Source: JAXLWB01 sp046328715
GTDB taxonomy: Bacteria > Chloroflexota > Anaerolineae > Caldilineales > Caldilineaceae
Length of the DNA: 64,000 nt
Reading direction: 5' to 3'
Assembly: GCA_046328715.1 (NCBI GenBank)
Contig: JAXLWB010000009.1
Span: forward strand, 124,001 to 188,000
The position numbers and the translations under genes were made by a program. Below, in pieces: positions 9,625 through 19,900 of the stretch; position 1 is the stretch's first letter, and each line of letters begins with the position of its first letter. A model generated the notes under the pieces. It searched no databases. It worked only from the letters and a program-made list of their open reading frames with translations, and was not told where the DNA came from.

Positions 9625-12600
9625 TCATGCCGTGACGCCCACAGTTTTTTGGGCTTGCTGCAACACAATGCGTAATTTTTCTGCCAGGACATTCACATGA
9701 GGATCATTGAGGAGATTCATGTGGTGCCCTGGAACTTCAATACGTATCACACCTCCTTGTGCCAATTTATGCCATCCCCACGTAAGCTCTCCCTTTGTAT
9801 TTCGCAGTTGTGCCGTTGTTTGAAAGAGTGTAATAGGACCTCGATAGGGTGCTGGTTGATAGGCAAAGATTGACTGCCCATTCGCTCGCATAATCCGCAA
9901 CATGGTACCCATTGCCTGAGAGTGGTATTGCTGCCGCGTTGCACTACGATTTGACGACTGAGAAGACCATTGCATGTACTCCCGCGCATAAGGCCAAATA
10001 TTGGGGATACCAGTCGTCACCAAAAACTGTAGACCTTTCCAAGTGTTTACGAATTTATCTTCGGCTGGAGCGGCCTGGTCAAGCGATACAGTCAAACCGA
10101 TGCTTGCACCAGCTAAATCAAGCTGACGTGCCATCTCATAAGCCACCAAGGCACCAAATGACCAGCCACCCAAAAAGTATGGACCCTGTGGCTGCACTGA
10201 ACGGATAGCCGCAATGTAGGTAGTCGCCATTTGCTCAATGCTGATAGAAGGCCGTCCATTTACCTCAACGGCTTGTAGTCCATAGACAGGTTGCTCTTTG
10301 CCTAAAAGTGCAGCCAATCGGTAATAGGGAAAAACGACACCGCCAATCGGGTGGACACAGAAAAACGGTGGCTTCTTCCCTTCCGGCTGAATAGCAACTA
10401 ACGCATCGGCCACACCAGGCGGGGCGGAAGTTGTTTGGATAGGATCGAGATTGCTTCGAGCCTGAAGCGCTAACTGTTGTATCGAGATGCCTTGCAGTAG
10501 ATTCTCGACAGGTACCTTGACGCCCAACTCACGCTGAATTTGCTGCTTGATGCCCATGATCATCAATGAGTCCAATCCCACATTCGTCATTGATTGCTCA
10601 GGGGTTAATGTCGATATAGGAATTCCCACTGCTTTTTCAATTACTTGACCCAGGTAGTCCTGAATCTTTGCTTGACGGGCTTCTGGTGCTGTGTTCAGGA
10701 TCACTTGACGTAGCGGTGGCTGTTCCCCCCGAGTTACGAGTGGCTGTTGCCTTGACACAGTGCCATTGTTTCGCCCATTCGCCAGATTGTCAGGCTGGTG
10801 TACTATGCCTTGTAACACGACTGGTGTCTTGACCGGTGTCACAAGCGTTTGAGCACTTTGCCGGCTTTCAACCCAGTAGCGTTGGCGTTGAAAAGGATAC
10901 GTAGGTAAAATCGCCTTGTGGCGCTGATATCCCTTTTCAAAGCCATCCCAACAGACATCAGCTCCCTGGACATACAACTTCGCCAGACTTTCTAGGATCT
11001 GTTGCCAGTCAGAATGTCCCTCGCGCAGGCTGGGTAATAGTAAAGGATCGACGATTTTGGGTTTTGTTTCTGTCAAAGAGAGCTTTTGGACTCTGGAGGG
11101 CAAGGATGTTGACTCTGGATCATGCTTAGTGGAGTCTGATAATGCTCTAGAATCTAAAACTGATTTTGCCATACCCAGTAGGGTCGGCTTGGGGCCAATT
11201 TCCAGGAAAATGTCAATACCGCGGTCTTGCAGCGCAACTACGCCATCGGCGAAGCGCACGGGGTTGCGAACGTGGCGTACCCAGTATTGCCAGTCTGTAA
11301 GCGTATCCGTGGCTATTTGCCCTGTAACATTAGAGAGGATGGCGATACGCGGCGGATAATAAGTGATAGCTTTGGCAACCTCAGCAAACTCAGCCAACAT
11401 CGGCTCCATCAGTGGCGAATGAAAGGCATGAGAAACGGTTAAGGGCCGCGTCTTAATACCTCGGGTGGCAAAAGTTTCGTTGATTTCCTCTAGCACTTGG
11501 CGTTGCCCAGAGATAACAACATTTTGTGGGCCATTGATCGAAGCGATGTCCACTTGTTGCCGATACGGAGCAATCAGTTGCGCTACCGTCGCCTCATCAG
11601 CCATCACAGCCACCATGCTGCCATCTTGTGGCAAAGCTTGCATCAGACGTCCACGCGCAGCAATGAGTTTCAAGCCATCTTCCAAGCTAAAAACACCTGC
11701 TACACAGGCCGCTGCAACTTCACCCACACTGTGCCCCATACAAATCGTGGGCTCTATACCCCATGACTTCCACAACATTGCAAGTGCGTATTCGAGTGCA
11801 AAGAGTGCAGGTTGAGTGTAGGCAGTTTGATCAATACAGCCTGCCGCGCCTGGTTCTGTGCCAAGTTGCGCCGTTTCTATACGTCCTGAGGGTGGGCGAT
11901 GAGCGGGCGGATGATTTTCATCATGCTGCTTGCCTGTTGGATAAAGGACAGAAAGTATTGATCCGCCGAGGTATTCGCGCAGTATCTCATCGCAGCGATC
12001 CAGTGTCTGCCGAAAGGTGGGCTGCGTTTCATATAGCTTGCGCCCCATGTTGATATATTGTGCGCCTTGCCCAGTAAATAGAAAGGCAATTTTGGGAATC
12101 GATTGATGTTCGGGGAAGTAAGCACAGTGAATACCCAATGCCGATTGCCCATTAGCAATTGCTGTAAATTGGGTAGAGAGTTGGTCAGTGGATTGCGTAA
12201 CCAATGCTACGCGATAGGCAAAGTGATTACGCCCACTGTTAGCCGTATAGCAAAGATCGCCGAGTTTCGCCACAGACGCACTGGCTAGATACTCCTGGTA
12301 TCGTACAATGAGCGCCGACAGTGCAACTTCATTTTTAGCCGAAAGCGTAAGAATCTGCCAGGGTCGTTCTGAGTTTGAAGTTGCCCTTTCCAGCGCGCGC
12401 GGCTGAAGAGAGGGTGCATTTGAAAGGATAACATGCGCATTGGTGCCACTCAAGCCAAAGGAGCTGATCCCAGCAATGCGCGCTGTACACTCTGTCGAAT
12501 TTGGCCATAGCGTACGTTTTATAGGGATTTGAAGTGGGAACTTCTCCCAATCAAAATGAGGAGTCGGTGTTTGCAAGTGCAGATGAGGAGGAATCTCACC

Positions 12601-13797
12601 ATGCTGCAAGGCTAGCACGACCTTGATCAAACCCGCAATCCCAGCGGCCGCTTCCAAGTGTCCAATATTCGTCTTTACCGACCCCACCCACAAAGGGGAT
12701 ACGCGGCCCTTACCGTAGACAGAAGTGAGCGCACGCAATTCAATGGGATCACCCAATGACGTACCAGTACCGTGCGCTTCGATATACCCTACCGACTCCG
12801 CTTCGATCTGAGCATTCTGTAAGGCGCGGCGCATCAAAGCTTCCTGTGCTACGCGGTTGGGTACGGTCAGTCCACTGCTGGGGCCATCATGGTTGACAGC
12901 ACTACCACGAATCACGGCGAGAATCGAATCTCCATCGCGTTGCGCATCGGACAAACGTTTTAGGATTACAACACCGCAACCTTCCCCGCGCCCATAACCA
13001 TCCGCTTTGGCATCAAAAGTTTTACAGCGTCCATCGGGAGAGAGCGCCTGCATCTGCGCCAGACCCACAGAAGACAATGGCGAGAGCATTAACTGCACAC
13101 CACCTGCTAAGGCCAAGTTGCATTCGCCCAAGCGAAGACTTTGACTGGCCAGATGTACAGCCACCAGTGAGGCCGAACATGCTGTATCGACAGCCATGTT
13201 CGGACCGTGTACTCCTAATACAAATGAGAGACGCCCCGAAGCAACGCTGGGCGCACTACCAGTACCAGCGTAGATATCAATCTGCGCTGGATTTCCATTT
13301 AGTACGGTTTGCTGAGCATAATCGACTTGACCAATGCCCATAAATATACCGGTCTGACTGCCTACCAGTTTCTGAGGTGCCTGTCCAGCCCGCTCCAATG
13401 CCTCCCAACTTACCTCTAGTAGTAGGCGCTGCTGTGGATCCAAGCTAACAGCTTCTTGCGGCGAGATTCCAAAAAAATGAGCATCAAATTGATCAACGTT
13501 ATCGATAAAGCTTGCATGACGAACATAAGTTTTGCCGGGCATACCGCGATCGTCGGCATAATATTCATCGGCAGACCATCGTTCACATGGCACGATACGC
13601 GTCGTATCCACACCATTCTGTAGCAGTTGCCAGAAGGCTTCAGGGGTTGTGGCCCCTGGGAAACGGCAGGCCATACCTACAATTGCAATTGGTTCTGTTT
13701 TGACCCGTTGCAAAGTATCCAATTCTGACTGCATGGTATCCAATTTGCGCAACGCATCCTTCAGCAGGACCGCGTAATCAAGCTTTGTTGTACTCAT
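9625..13797 (-). CDS. Type I polyketide synthase module, KS-AT-ACP-TE
   Basis: A 1390-aa single-module modular PKS with a release domain. Domains: KS at about 35-460 (active Cys207 in 'DTACSAS', histidines in 'EAHGTGT' and 'NIGH'); AT at about 565-870 (Ser690 in 'GHSVGE', with HAFH at about 790, the signature of malonyl-CoA selection); ACP at about 1045-1110 (Ser1077 in 'GLDSL'); TE at about 1135-1385 (Ser1213 in 'GWSFG', His in 'GHHMN'). There is no KR, DH or ER, so the last beta-keto group stays unreduced. It should act after the 13975-20718 protein and release the chain as an acid or lactone. The gene is bracketed by inverted copies of an 80-bp repeat. Confidence 0.93.
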   Translation of the reverse strand: MSTTKLDYAVLLKDALRKLDTMQSELDTLQRVKTEPIAIVGMACRFPGATTPEAFWQLLQNGVDTTRIVPCERWSADEYYADDRGMPGKTYVRHASFIDNVDQFDAHFFGISPQEAVSLDPQQRLLLEVSWEALERAGQAPQKLVGSQTGIFMGIGQVDYAQQTVLNGNPAQIDIYAGTGSAPSVASGRLSFVLGVHGPNMAVDTACSASLVAVHLASQSLRLGECNLALAGGVQLMLSPLSSVGLAQMQALSPDGRCKTFDAKADGYGRGEGCGVVILKRLSDAQRDGDSILAVIRGSAVNHDGPSSGLTVPNRVAQEALMRRALQNAQIEAESVGYIEAHGTGTSLGDPIELRALTSVYGKGRVSPLWVGSVKTNIGHLEAAAGIAGLIKVVLALQHGEIPPHLHLQTPTPHFDWEKFPLQIPIKRTLWPNSTECTARIAGISSFGLSGTNAHVILSNAPSLQPRALERATSNSERPWQILTLSAKNEVALSALIVRYQEYLASASVAKLGDLCYTANSGRNHFAYRVALVTQSTDQLSTQFTAIANGQSALGIHCAYFPEHQSIPKIAFLFTGQGAQYINMGRKLYETQPTFRQTLDRCDEILREYLGGSILSVLYPTGKQHDENHPPAHRPPSGRIETAQLGTEPGAAGCIDQTAYTQPALFALEYALAMLWKSWGIEPTICMGHSVGEVAAACVAGVFSLEDGLKLIAARGRLMQALPQDGSMVAVMADEATVAQLIAPYRQQVDIASINGPQNVVISGQRQVLEEINETFATRGIKTRPLTVSHAFHSPLMEPMLAEFAEVAKAITYYPPRIAILSNVTGQIATDTLTDWQYWVRHVRNPVRFADGVVALQDRGIDIFLEIGPKPTLLGMAKSVLDSRALSDSTKHDPESTSLPSRVQKLSLTETKPKIVDPLLLPSLREGHSDWQQILESLAKLYVQGADVCWDGFEKGYQRHKAILPTYPFQRQRYWVESRQSAQTLVTPVKTPVVLQGIVHQPDNLANGRNNGTVSRQQPLVTRGEQPPLRQVILNTAPEARQAKIQDYLGQVIEKAVGIPISTLTPEQSMTNVGLDSLMIMGIKQQIQRELGVKVPVENLLQGISIQQLALQARSNLDPIQTTSAPPGVADALVAIQPEGKKPPFFCVHPIGGVVFPYYRLAALLGKEQPVYGLQAVEVNGRPSISIEQMATTYIAAIRSVQPQGPYFLGGWSFGALVAYEMARQLDLAGASIGLTVSLDQAAPAEDKFVNTWKGLQFLVTTGIPNIWPYAREYMQWSSQSSNRSATRQQYHSQAMGTMLRIMRANGQSIFAYQPAPYRGPITLFQTTAQLRNTKGELTWGWHKLAQGGVIRIEVPGHHMNLLNDPHVNVLAEKLRIVLQQAQKTVGVTA

Positions 13798-13818
13798 TGC
13801 ATTCTCATCTCTAAACTA

Positions 13819-13899
13819 ATACCAATTGCTCTCTGAAAAGCCATGAATTTCAGCCACTGTTACGGGAAAATTTATGGCTTTTGCAACTGCAATTGGTAT
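13819..13899 (-). repeat. 80-bp palindromic repeat, copy A2 (inverted relative to A1)
   Basis: The reverse complement reads ATACCAATTGCAGTTGCAA and continues in close register with 9533-9614. Internal arms are AGCCATGAATTT and a one-mismatch complement. It sits 21 bp upstream of the start codon of the 9625-13797 gene and directly abuts a second element at 13900-13976. Confidence 0.85.
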
Positions 13900-13976
13900 C
13901 AGCTCTGAATAAAAACTGAATCTTTCTATTCGAAAAAGGTTCGACGAAGATCCGATTTTCATTGCAACCGCAGTTT
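13900..13976 (+). repeat. Partial composite repeat (second-hairpin type)
   Basis: This stretch, AGCTCTGAATAAAAACTGAA to TTTCATTGCAACCGCAGTTT, aligns with the reverse complement of the 6861-6932 element and with 60659-60734. The conserved terminus CATTGCAACCGCAG overlaps the stop codon region of the upstream megasynthase gene. Together with A2 it occupies nearly all of the gap between the two megasynthase genes. Confidence 0.65.
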
Positions 13977-16900
13977 ACTTTGCAAAGGTGCCTAATTTGT
14001 GAGCCAACAGTTGGGCCAATTCATCCTGGGATAGATCATCAAGAGTATCGGTGACAGACACAACATCCATCTCATCCGCAACTGAAACGTGGGTTATAGG
14101 CAGTTCAAGCACATCGTCTAGTAAATAATTTGCCATACGTTCTAACGTTGGATACTCCAGAGCAATTGTCGTAGGAAGTGCTTTTCCTAGCCCATTTTCT
14201 AATCGATGCTTAAGTTTCAATGCCATTAACGAATCCATGCCCATATCTGCAAACCCTTGCTGGCGTGGCGCAGGCTCATTCAGCCACAACACCTGACTTA
14301 CCTGGGCTTGTAGATAGCTGATCAGACTTTGATAGCGCTCGCTGGCCGGCATTTTTCGTAGCTGTTCAGCAAAGACTGGTTGCACAGAACTTTTATCTTC
14401 GACCTTCCGCCAGTCGCTCACAAATGCCTGCCCACTTACGGATGCCAGGTCAAACTGGGACCAGTCGATTGGGCTGACTAGACAATTCCCCGCTGTACTG
14501 ATGAGGCGTTGTAACGCCATACATCCTTCTGTCGGCTGCATAGCTGTCATACCATGTAATTGTAGCTTTTCTAGCCGTGCCCCCATCCCCGCTTCAGCCC
14601 AAGGCCCCCAGTTGATACTCAAAGCGGGTAAACCCTTCTGGCGGCGATAGTGTGCCAGCCCATCCATGAAGCTGTTGGCAGCGGCATAGTTGCCTTGTCC
14701 CATGTTGCCGAAAACAGAGGCAACCGACGAAAACATGATAAAAAAGTCCAGCGGCATTGCTTGCGTTAAACGATGTAAATGCCAACTCCCCTGCACTTTA
14801 GGGGCCATAACGGTTTGAAATCTAGACCACTCTTGGTTGAGCAAAACACTGTCATCCAGCACACCGGCGGTATGGATGATGCCGCGCAAGGGAATACTTG
14901 CCGCAGCTAGCTCAGTCAAGAGTGTACTGATTGCGCCAGCATCAGCCATATCGACTTTGGCAATTTGTACTGTTACGCCCTTCCTTTCTAGCTCGCCAAT
15001 CATCTGTTGCTGCATGGTGGTGGTAACGCCACGCCGACTGGTTAAACACAAATAGCGCGCACCATTGTCGGCCAGCCAGCGTGCCACCTGTAAACCCAAG
15101 CCACCGAGACCACCGCTGATGAGATAGGCAGCTGATGAGTCGATCGGTATGACACCCGCTGAGGGTATACATCTCGCCAGGCGAGCTACATGTCGCCCGT
15201 TTTTACGTAAAGCAAGCTGGGATTCTGATGTCTCACCCAGAAATTCGGCTAAGACCTGGCTGACTATAGTCGGCGTGGTAGGTGTGTAGCCTGCGTCGAG
15301 GTCAATGATCCCGCCCCACAATTCTTGATGCTCTAACGCAATCGTACGTCCTAATCCCCACAGCGAAGATTGCGTTACGCTCAATGGAACTTCTGCTTCT
15401 GGCAACGCTTGGGCGTTTTGGGTCATGACCCATAGCTTCGGTACACGTTGTCCCCCAGCAAAGGCTGTACGACCAAGCCATTGCACCAAATGTAAAAGAC
15501 TCCCGCAGCCTACCATTTGTGTTTCTTGCAATCTGGCCTCAGTCAATCCTTCCATGTTCGGCATATCCAGCCCCCAGAGATGGATAACCCCACGGATCAT
15601 TTGTGGATTATTTTGGGCCGATAGAAGTTGCTGCAATGCATTAACATCGGCAGGATCCACTACAACAACGGGCAACCAGCCATTCGATGCTGCCCGATTG
15701 GCGTAAACGAGAAGAGGTTGTCCGCCTTTGGCAGCAAGTTGTTGTGCTAAGGCATAGCCCCACCCCCCCTGGTCTGCCAGGATCAGCCATTGTCCATTTG
15801 CATTGGCAGCTTCACTTTGCACAGGGCGCTCCTGTGCTCGCCAAACAACCTCGTACAACCAATCATCCACTTTGGAAGCGTTGCGCTGCAACGTTTGTTG
15901 TTGCACCAACCTCTCCAGTAGTTTTGGCAACAAGGCCCTTTCTTCAGTTGAGAACGCTTGCCCGTCTTGCACCATCTGCATCAATTGCGCAAGATCTCCT
16001 TGATTCAACAAGTTGACTAAAGGGGTTTGCTGCGTGGACAACTGACCATTTGTCTTGTGTGCGCTATGCTCTACCCAGTAACGCTGCCGTTGGAATGGAT
16101 ACGTAGGTAGTATGACCTTGCGTCGCTGGTAATCTTTCTCAAAACCCTCCCAGTCGATGGGGATAGCGTGTAGATACAATTCGCTGAGACTCATCAGCAT
16201 TTGCTGCCAATCACTCTGATTTTCCCGTAAACTTGGCAACATGGAGGGTTTTGCGCTGTTATGATGTGTGCCAGACAATTCGCCATCTGACTTGTCTACG
16301 GGAACTGCATCTTGCGTATCAAGAATTGATTGCGCCATCCCAAGCAGGGTCGGCTTGGGACCGATTTCAAGGAAAATGTTGGTACCATGTTCGTGCAATG
16401 TTGCGATCCCATCTGCAAAGCGGACGGGATCACACACATGACGCACCCAATAGTCAGGTGTAGTCACTTCTTCGCATGCGATTTCACCTGTGACATTGGA
16501 GACAAGGCGCAGTTTGGGCTTGTGATAGGTGATAGTTGCGGCGACCTTGCGGAACTCATCCAATATGGGTTGCATGAGCGGAGAGTGAAAGGCGTGTGAG
16601 ACAGTGAGTTTGCGTGTTTTGATTCCCTCACTAGCCAGTTCTTCGCTCAGCGATAGGACTGCTTGACGTTTGCCAGAGATAACGATGCTTTGCGCACCAT
16701 TCACCGCAGCAATCGCAATATCATTGTGATAAGGAGCAATGGCTTGACGTACACGAGCTTCATCCATGGACAGCGAAACCATCTCGCCATCTTGGGGCAG
16801 TGCACCCATTAATCGGCCGCGTGTAGCAATCAGTTTGAGCCCATCTTCCAGACTGAAGACACCGGCAACACAGGCCGCAGCCACTTCCCCAACGCTATGA

Positions 16901-19900
16901 CCAATCAGAATCTCCGGTTGGATACCCCACGATTGCCACAAGGTAGCAAGTGCCACCTCTAAAACAAAAAGTGCCGGTTGAGTGTAGGTTGTTTGATCAA
17001 TAGGGTTGGCGTTTAGTGAGAGATGGTTCGCGCCATTTGCAGTCTTTGAGCAATGGTCGCCATTCGCAGGGTATAGAATCTCTAGCAGCGATTTACCTAA
17101 ATACGCTTGGAGCAATTGGTCACCACGCTCCAGCACTGCACGAAACTTGGGTTGTGTCTCGTAAAGTTCACGCCCCATATTTACATATTGTGAGCCTTGC
17201 CCAGTGAAAAGAAAGGCAATTTTGGGCGGAGCACCTTGCCCTAGCTCCTGCACAGGCTCTGTGGGCTTATTCTGTTTGTGCAGCGATAGAAGCTTCTGCT
17301 GTAAATCGACGCTATCTGTCGCAATAATGGCTAAGCGATGCGCAAAATGAACGCGCCCTCGATTTGCAGTTGAGCAAATATCGGCTAGATTGCACTCTGG
17401 ATTGGCAGTGAGGTGAGTGATATAACGCTCAAGCAGTTCTTGCAGGGCCGGATGGCTCTGTGCAGACAAACACAGCAGATGCCGAGAACGTTCTAGCTGA
17501 TTCTGTTTGGCTAACGATAGATCAGCCTTTGCTGGCGCAAACTCTTCCACGATAACATGCACATTGGTGCCAGTCATACCAAATGAACTGATACCAGCAA
17601 CACGAGGTCCATTACCTTTGGGCCACAACGTTCGCTTTGTTGGGACCACAAACGGTGTCTCTGCCCAAGCAATATGAGGATTTGGCGTTTCAAAATGTAG
17701 ATTTGGGGGGATCTCTCCGTGTTGGAGCGCCAAAACTACCTTGAGCAGCGAGGCGACTCCGGCGGCAGCGCCTGTATGACCAATATTGCTCTTGACTGAG
17801 CCAAGGAGCAAAGGGCTATGGCGGCCAACGGCAAATACACTCTTCAGGGCCGCCATCTCAATCGGATCGCCTAATTGAGTACCTGTACCGTGGGCTTCAA
17901 TATATTGAATATCATCGGGGTCAATATCGGCATTGCTTAGGGCCTGCCGAAGCAATGCTTCTTGAGCCAAGCGATTGGGTGCGGTCAATCCGTTGCTTGC
18001 CCCGTCATGATTTACAGCCGAACCACGAATAAGCGCAAAAACAGAGTCGCCATCTTTTATGGCATCCGATAAGCGCTTTAGTACAACCATGGCCGCGCCT
18101 TCTGCTTGCCCAAAGCCATCCGCCTGAGCATCAAATGTTTTACATCGCCCATCCGGGGACAAGACTTGCATACGGCACAAACTGATTGTACGGCTGGGCG
18201 AAAGATTCAAATCTGCGCCCCCGACTAAAGCGAGATCTGCTTCTCCTTGACGCAATGATTGACAAGCTACATGGAGAGCCAATAGGGAGGAAGAACAGGC
18301 AGTATCTAATTGCATGGCTGGACCATGCACGCCTAAGATATAAGCAAGCCGTCCAGCTTGCATCCCGCGCAGGCTGCTTAATAAATGATGCCCATCTAAT
18401 TGCTCGGGCGGGGAGGCGTAAAAATTTGTGGCTGGATAATTATCCCAATAGGCGCCGATAAAAACCCCGGTTTGGCTCTCGCGCAGTTGACTTGCGGAAA
18501 TACCCGCATGTTCCAAAGCTTCCCAACTCAACTCGATTAAGAGTCGTTGCTGAGGGTCTAAGTGAGCGGCGTCTACAGGGCTCACCCCGAAAAATTGGGG
18601 GTCAAATTGTTCAATTTCCGAACCCAGGAAGCTACCCGAGTGCACATACATCTTGCCAGGCGTGTTGGGGTTTGGGTCGTAATATAAATCAAGATTCCAT
18701 CGCTCAGCAGGAATCTTCCCCACTGGGTCAATACCATTCTGCAATAATTGCCAAAACGCCGCAGGTGTGTCGACCTTACCAGGAAAACGACAACTTAGTC
18801 CAATGATGGCAATTGGTTCAGTCAACCGTTGTTGCACTGTCGTCAATTTGTGCTGCAAGGTTTGAATGGTTGATAGAGCTGCTTCCATTGTCGATGGAGC
18901 TATCGGTTTTGGAAGTTCCCTTAATTCATTGAGCAATGAAAAAGGAACTGCAGGGGATGAAAAAGTTGGCTGCTCAAGAGCCTCATCAGAAGGCTTTCCC
19001 ACAACAAAGGCAGTTAAGTCGCTGATGGAAGGATAGGACCATAAAATAATCGGCTCAAGCTGTCGCCCCACCCAGCGGCTCAAATCCTTCACAAGATTGA
19101 TGGCGAATAAGGAAGTAATTCCATACTCGCTGAAGGGTTGATGTAGATTAATCTTTTTCGGTTCGACTTTAAGCTTATCCGACACCCATGCGATGAGCCA
19201 CGCTTTCAAAGCTTCATAGGACAAGTCTGTTTCTGTTTGATTGTAGCTGCGCCCCTCTATCTCCTGGCGCACTTGGACAGCAACCTCAGTGATAGAGTAA
19301 TCATCTGTGGAGGAAATGGCTGTTTTTGTAGCCGAAGCAGGGGGCATATTTGGTAATAAGCTCGCTACGGGCTGGTCAGGCTGGCTGGTCAATTGGTTGA
19401 GAAGTTCTTGATAGGTTTCGAGCCAGTTGACGATTGTCGTCTCGCTCCACAAATTGGCATTGTATTTCAAAAATGCCTTGATCGTACTCCCTTTTTCCTC
19501 TAAGACCAGAAACAGATCAAAATCATTACTGCCCGTTGGCTCATACCAAACCGCACTATCTACCCCGCTTAGTTGCAACGTTGCTTGAGGCGTATTTAAA
19601 AAAGCAAAGAGAATTTTTGGTAATTGAAATCGAAGATGGCTTTGAATAAATTGTAACGGCATGTCTTGATGGGCAAGTGCCGCCGAAACGGTCTGACTTA
19701 CCCGATGGAGTAAGTCTAGACTGGTGGGTTGACCTGACATGTCGGTACGCAAAATTAGAAGATTGGTAAAGTCCCCAATTAGATGCTGTAGTTCGGGGCG
19801 GTGACGACTAATCACAGGCGTGCAGATGGCGAGATCATCTGTTGGGGAGAGACTCCTTAGCAAAACTTTAAAGCCAGTTAATAATAGATCAAACAAAGAA

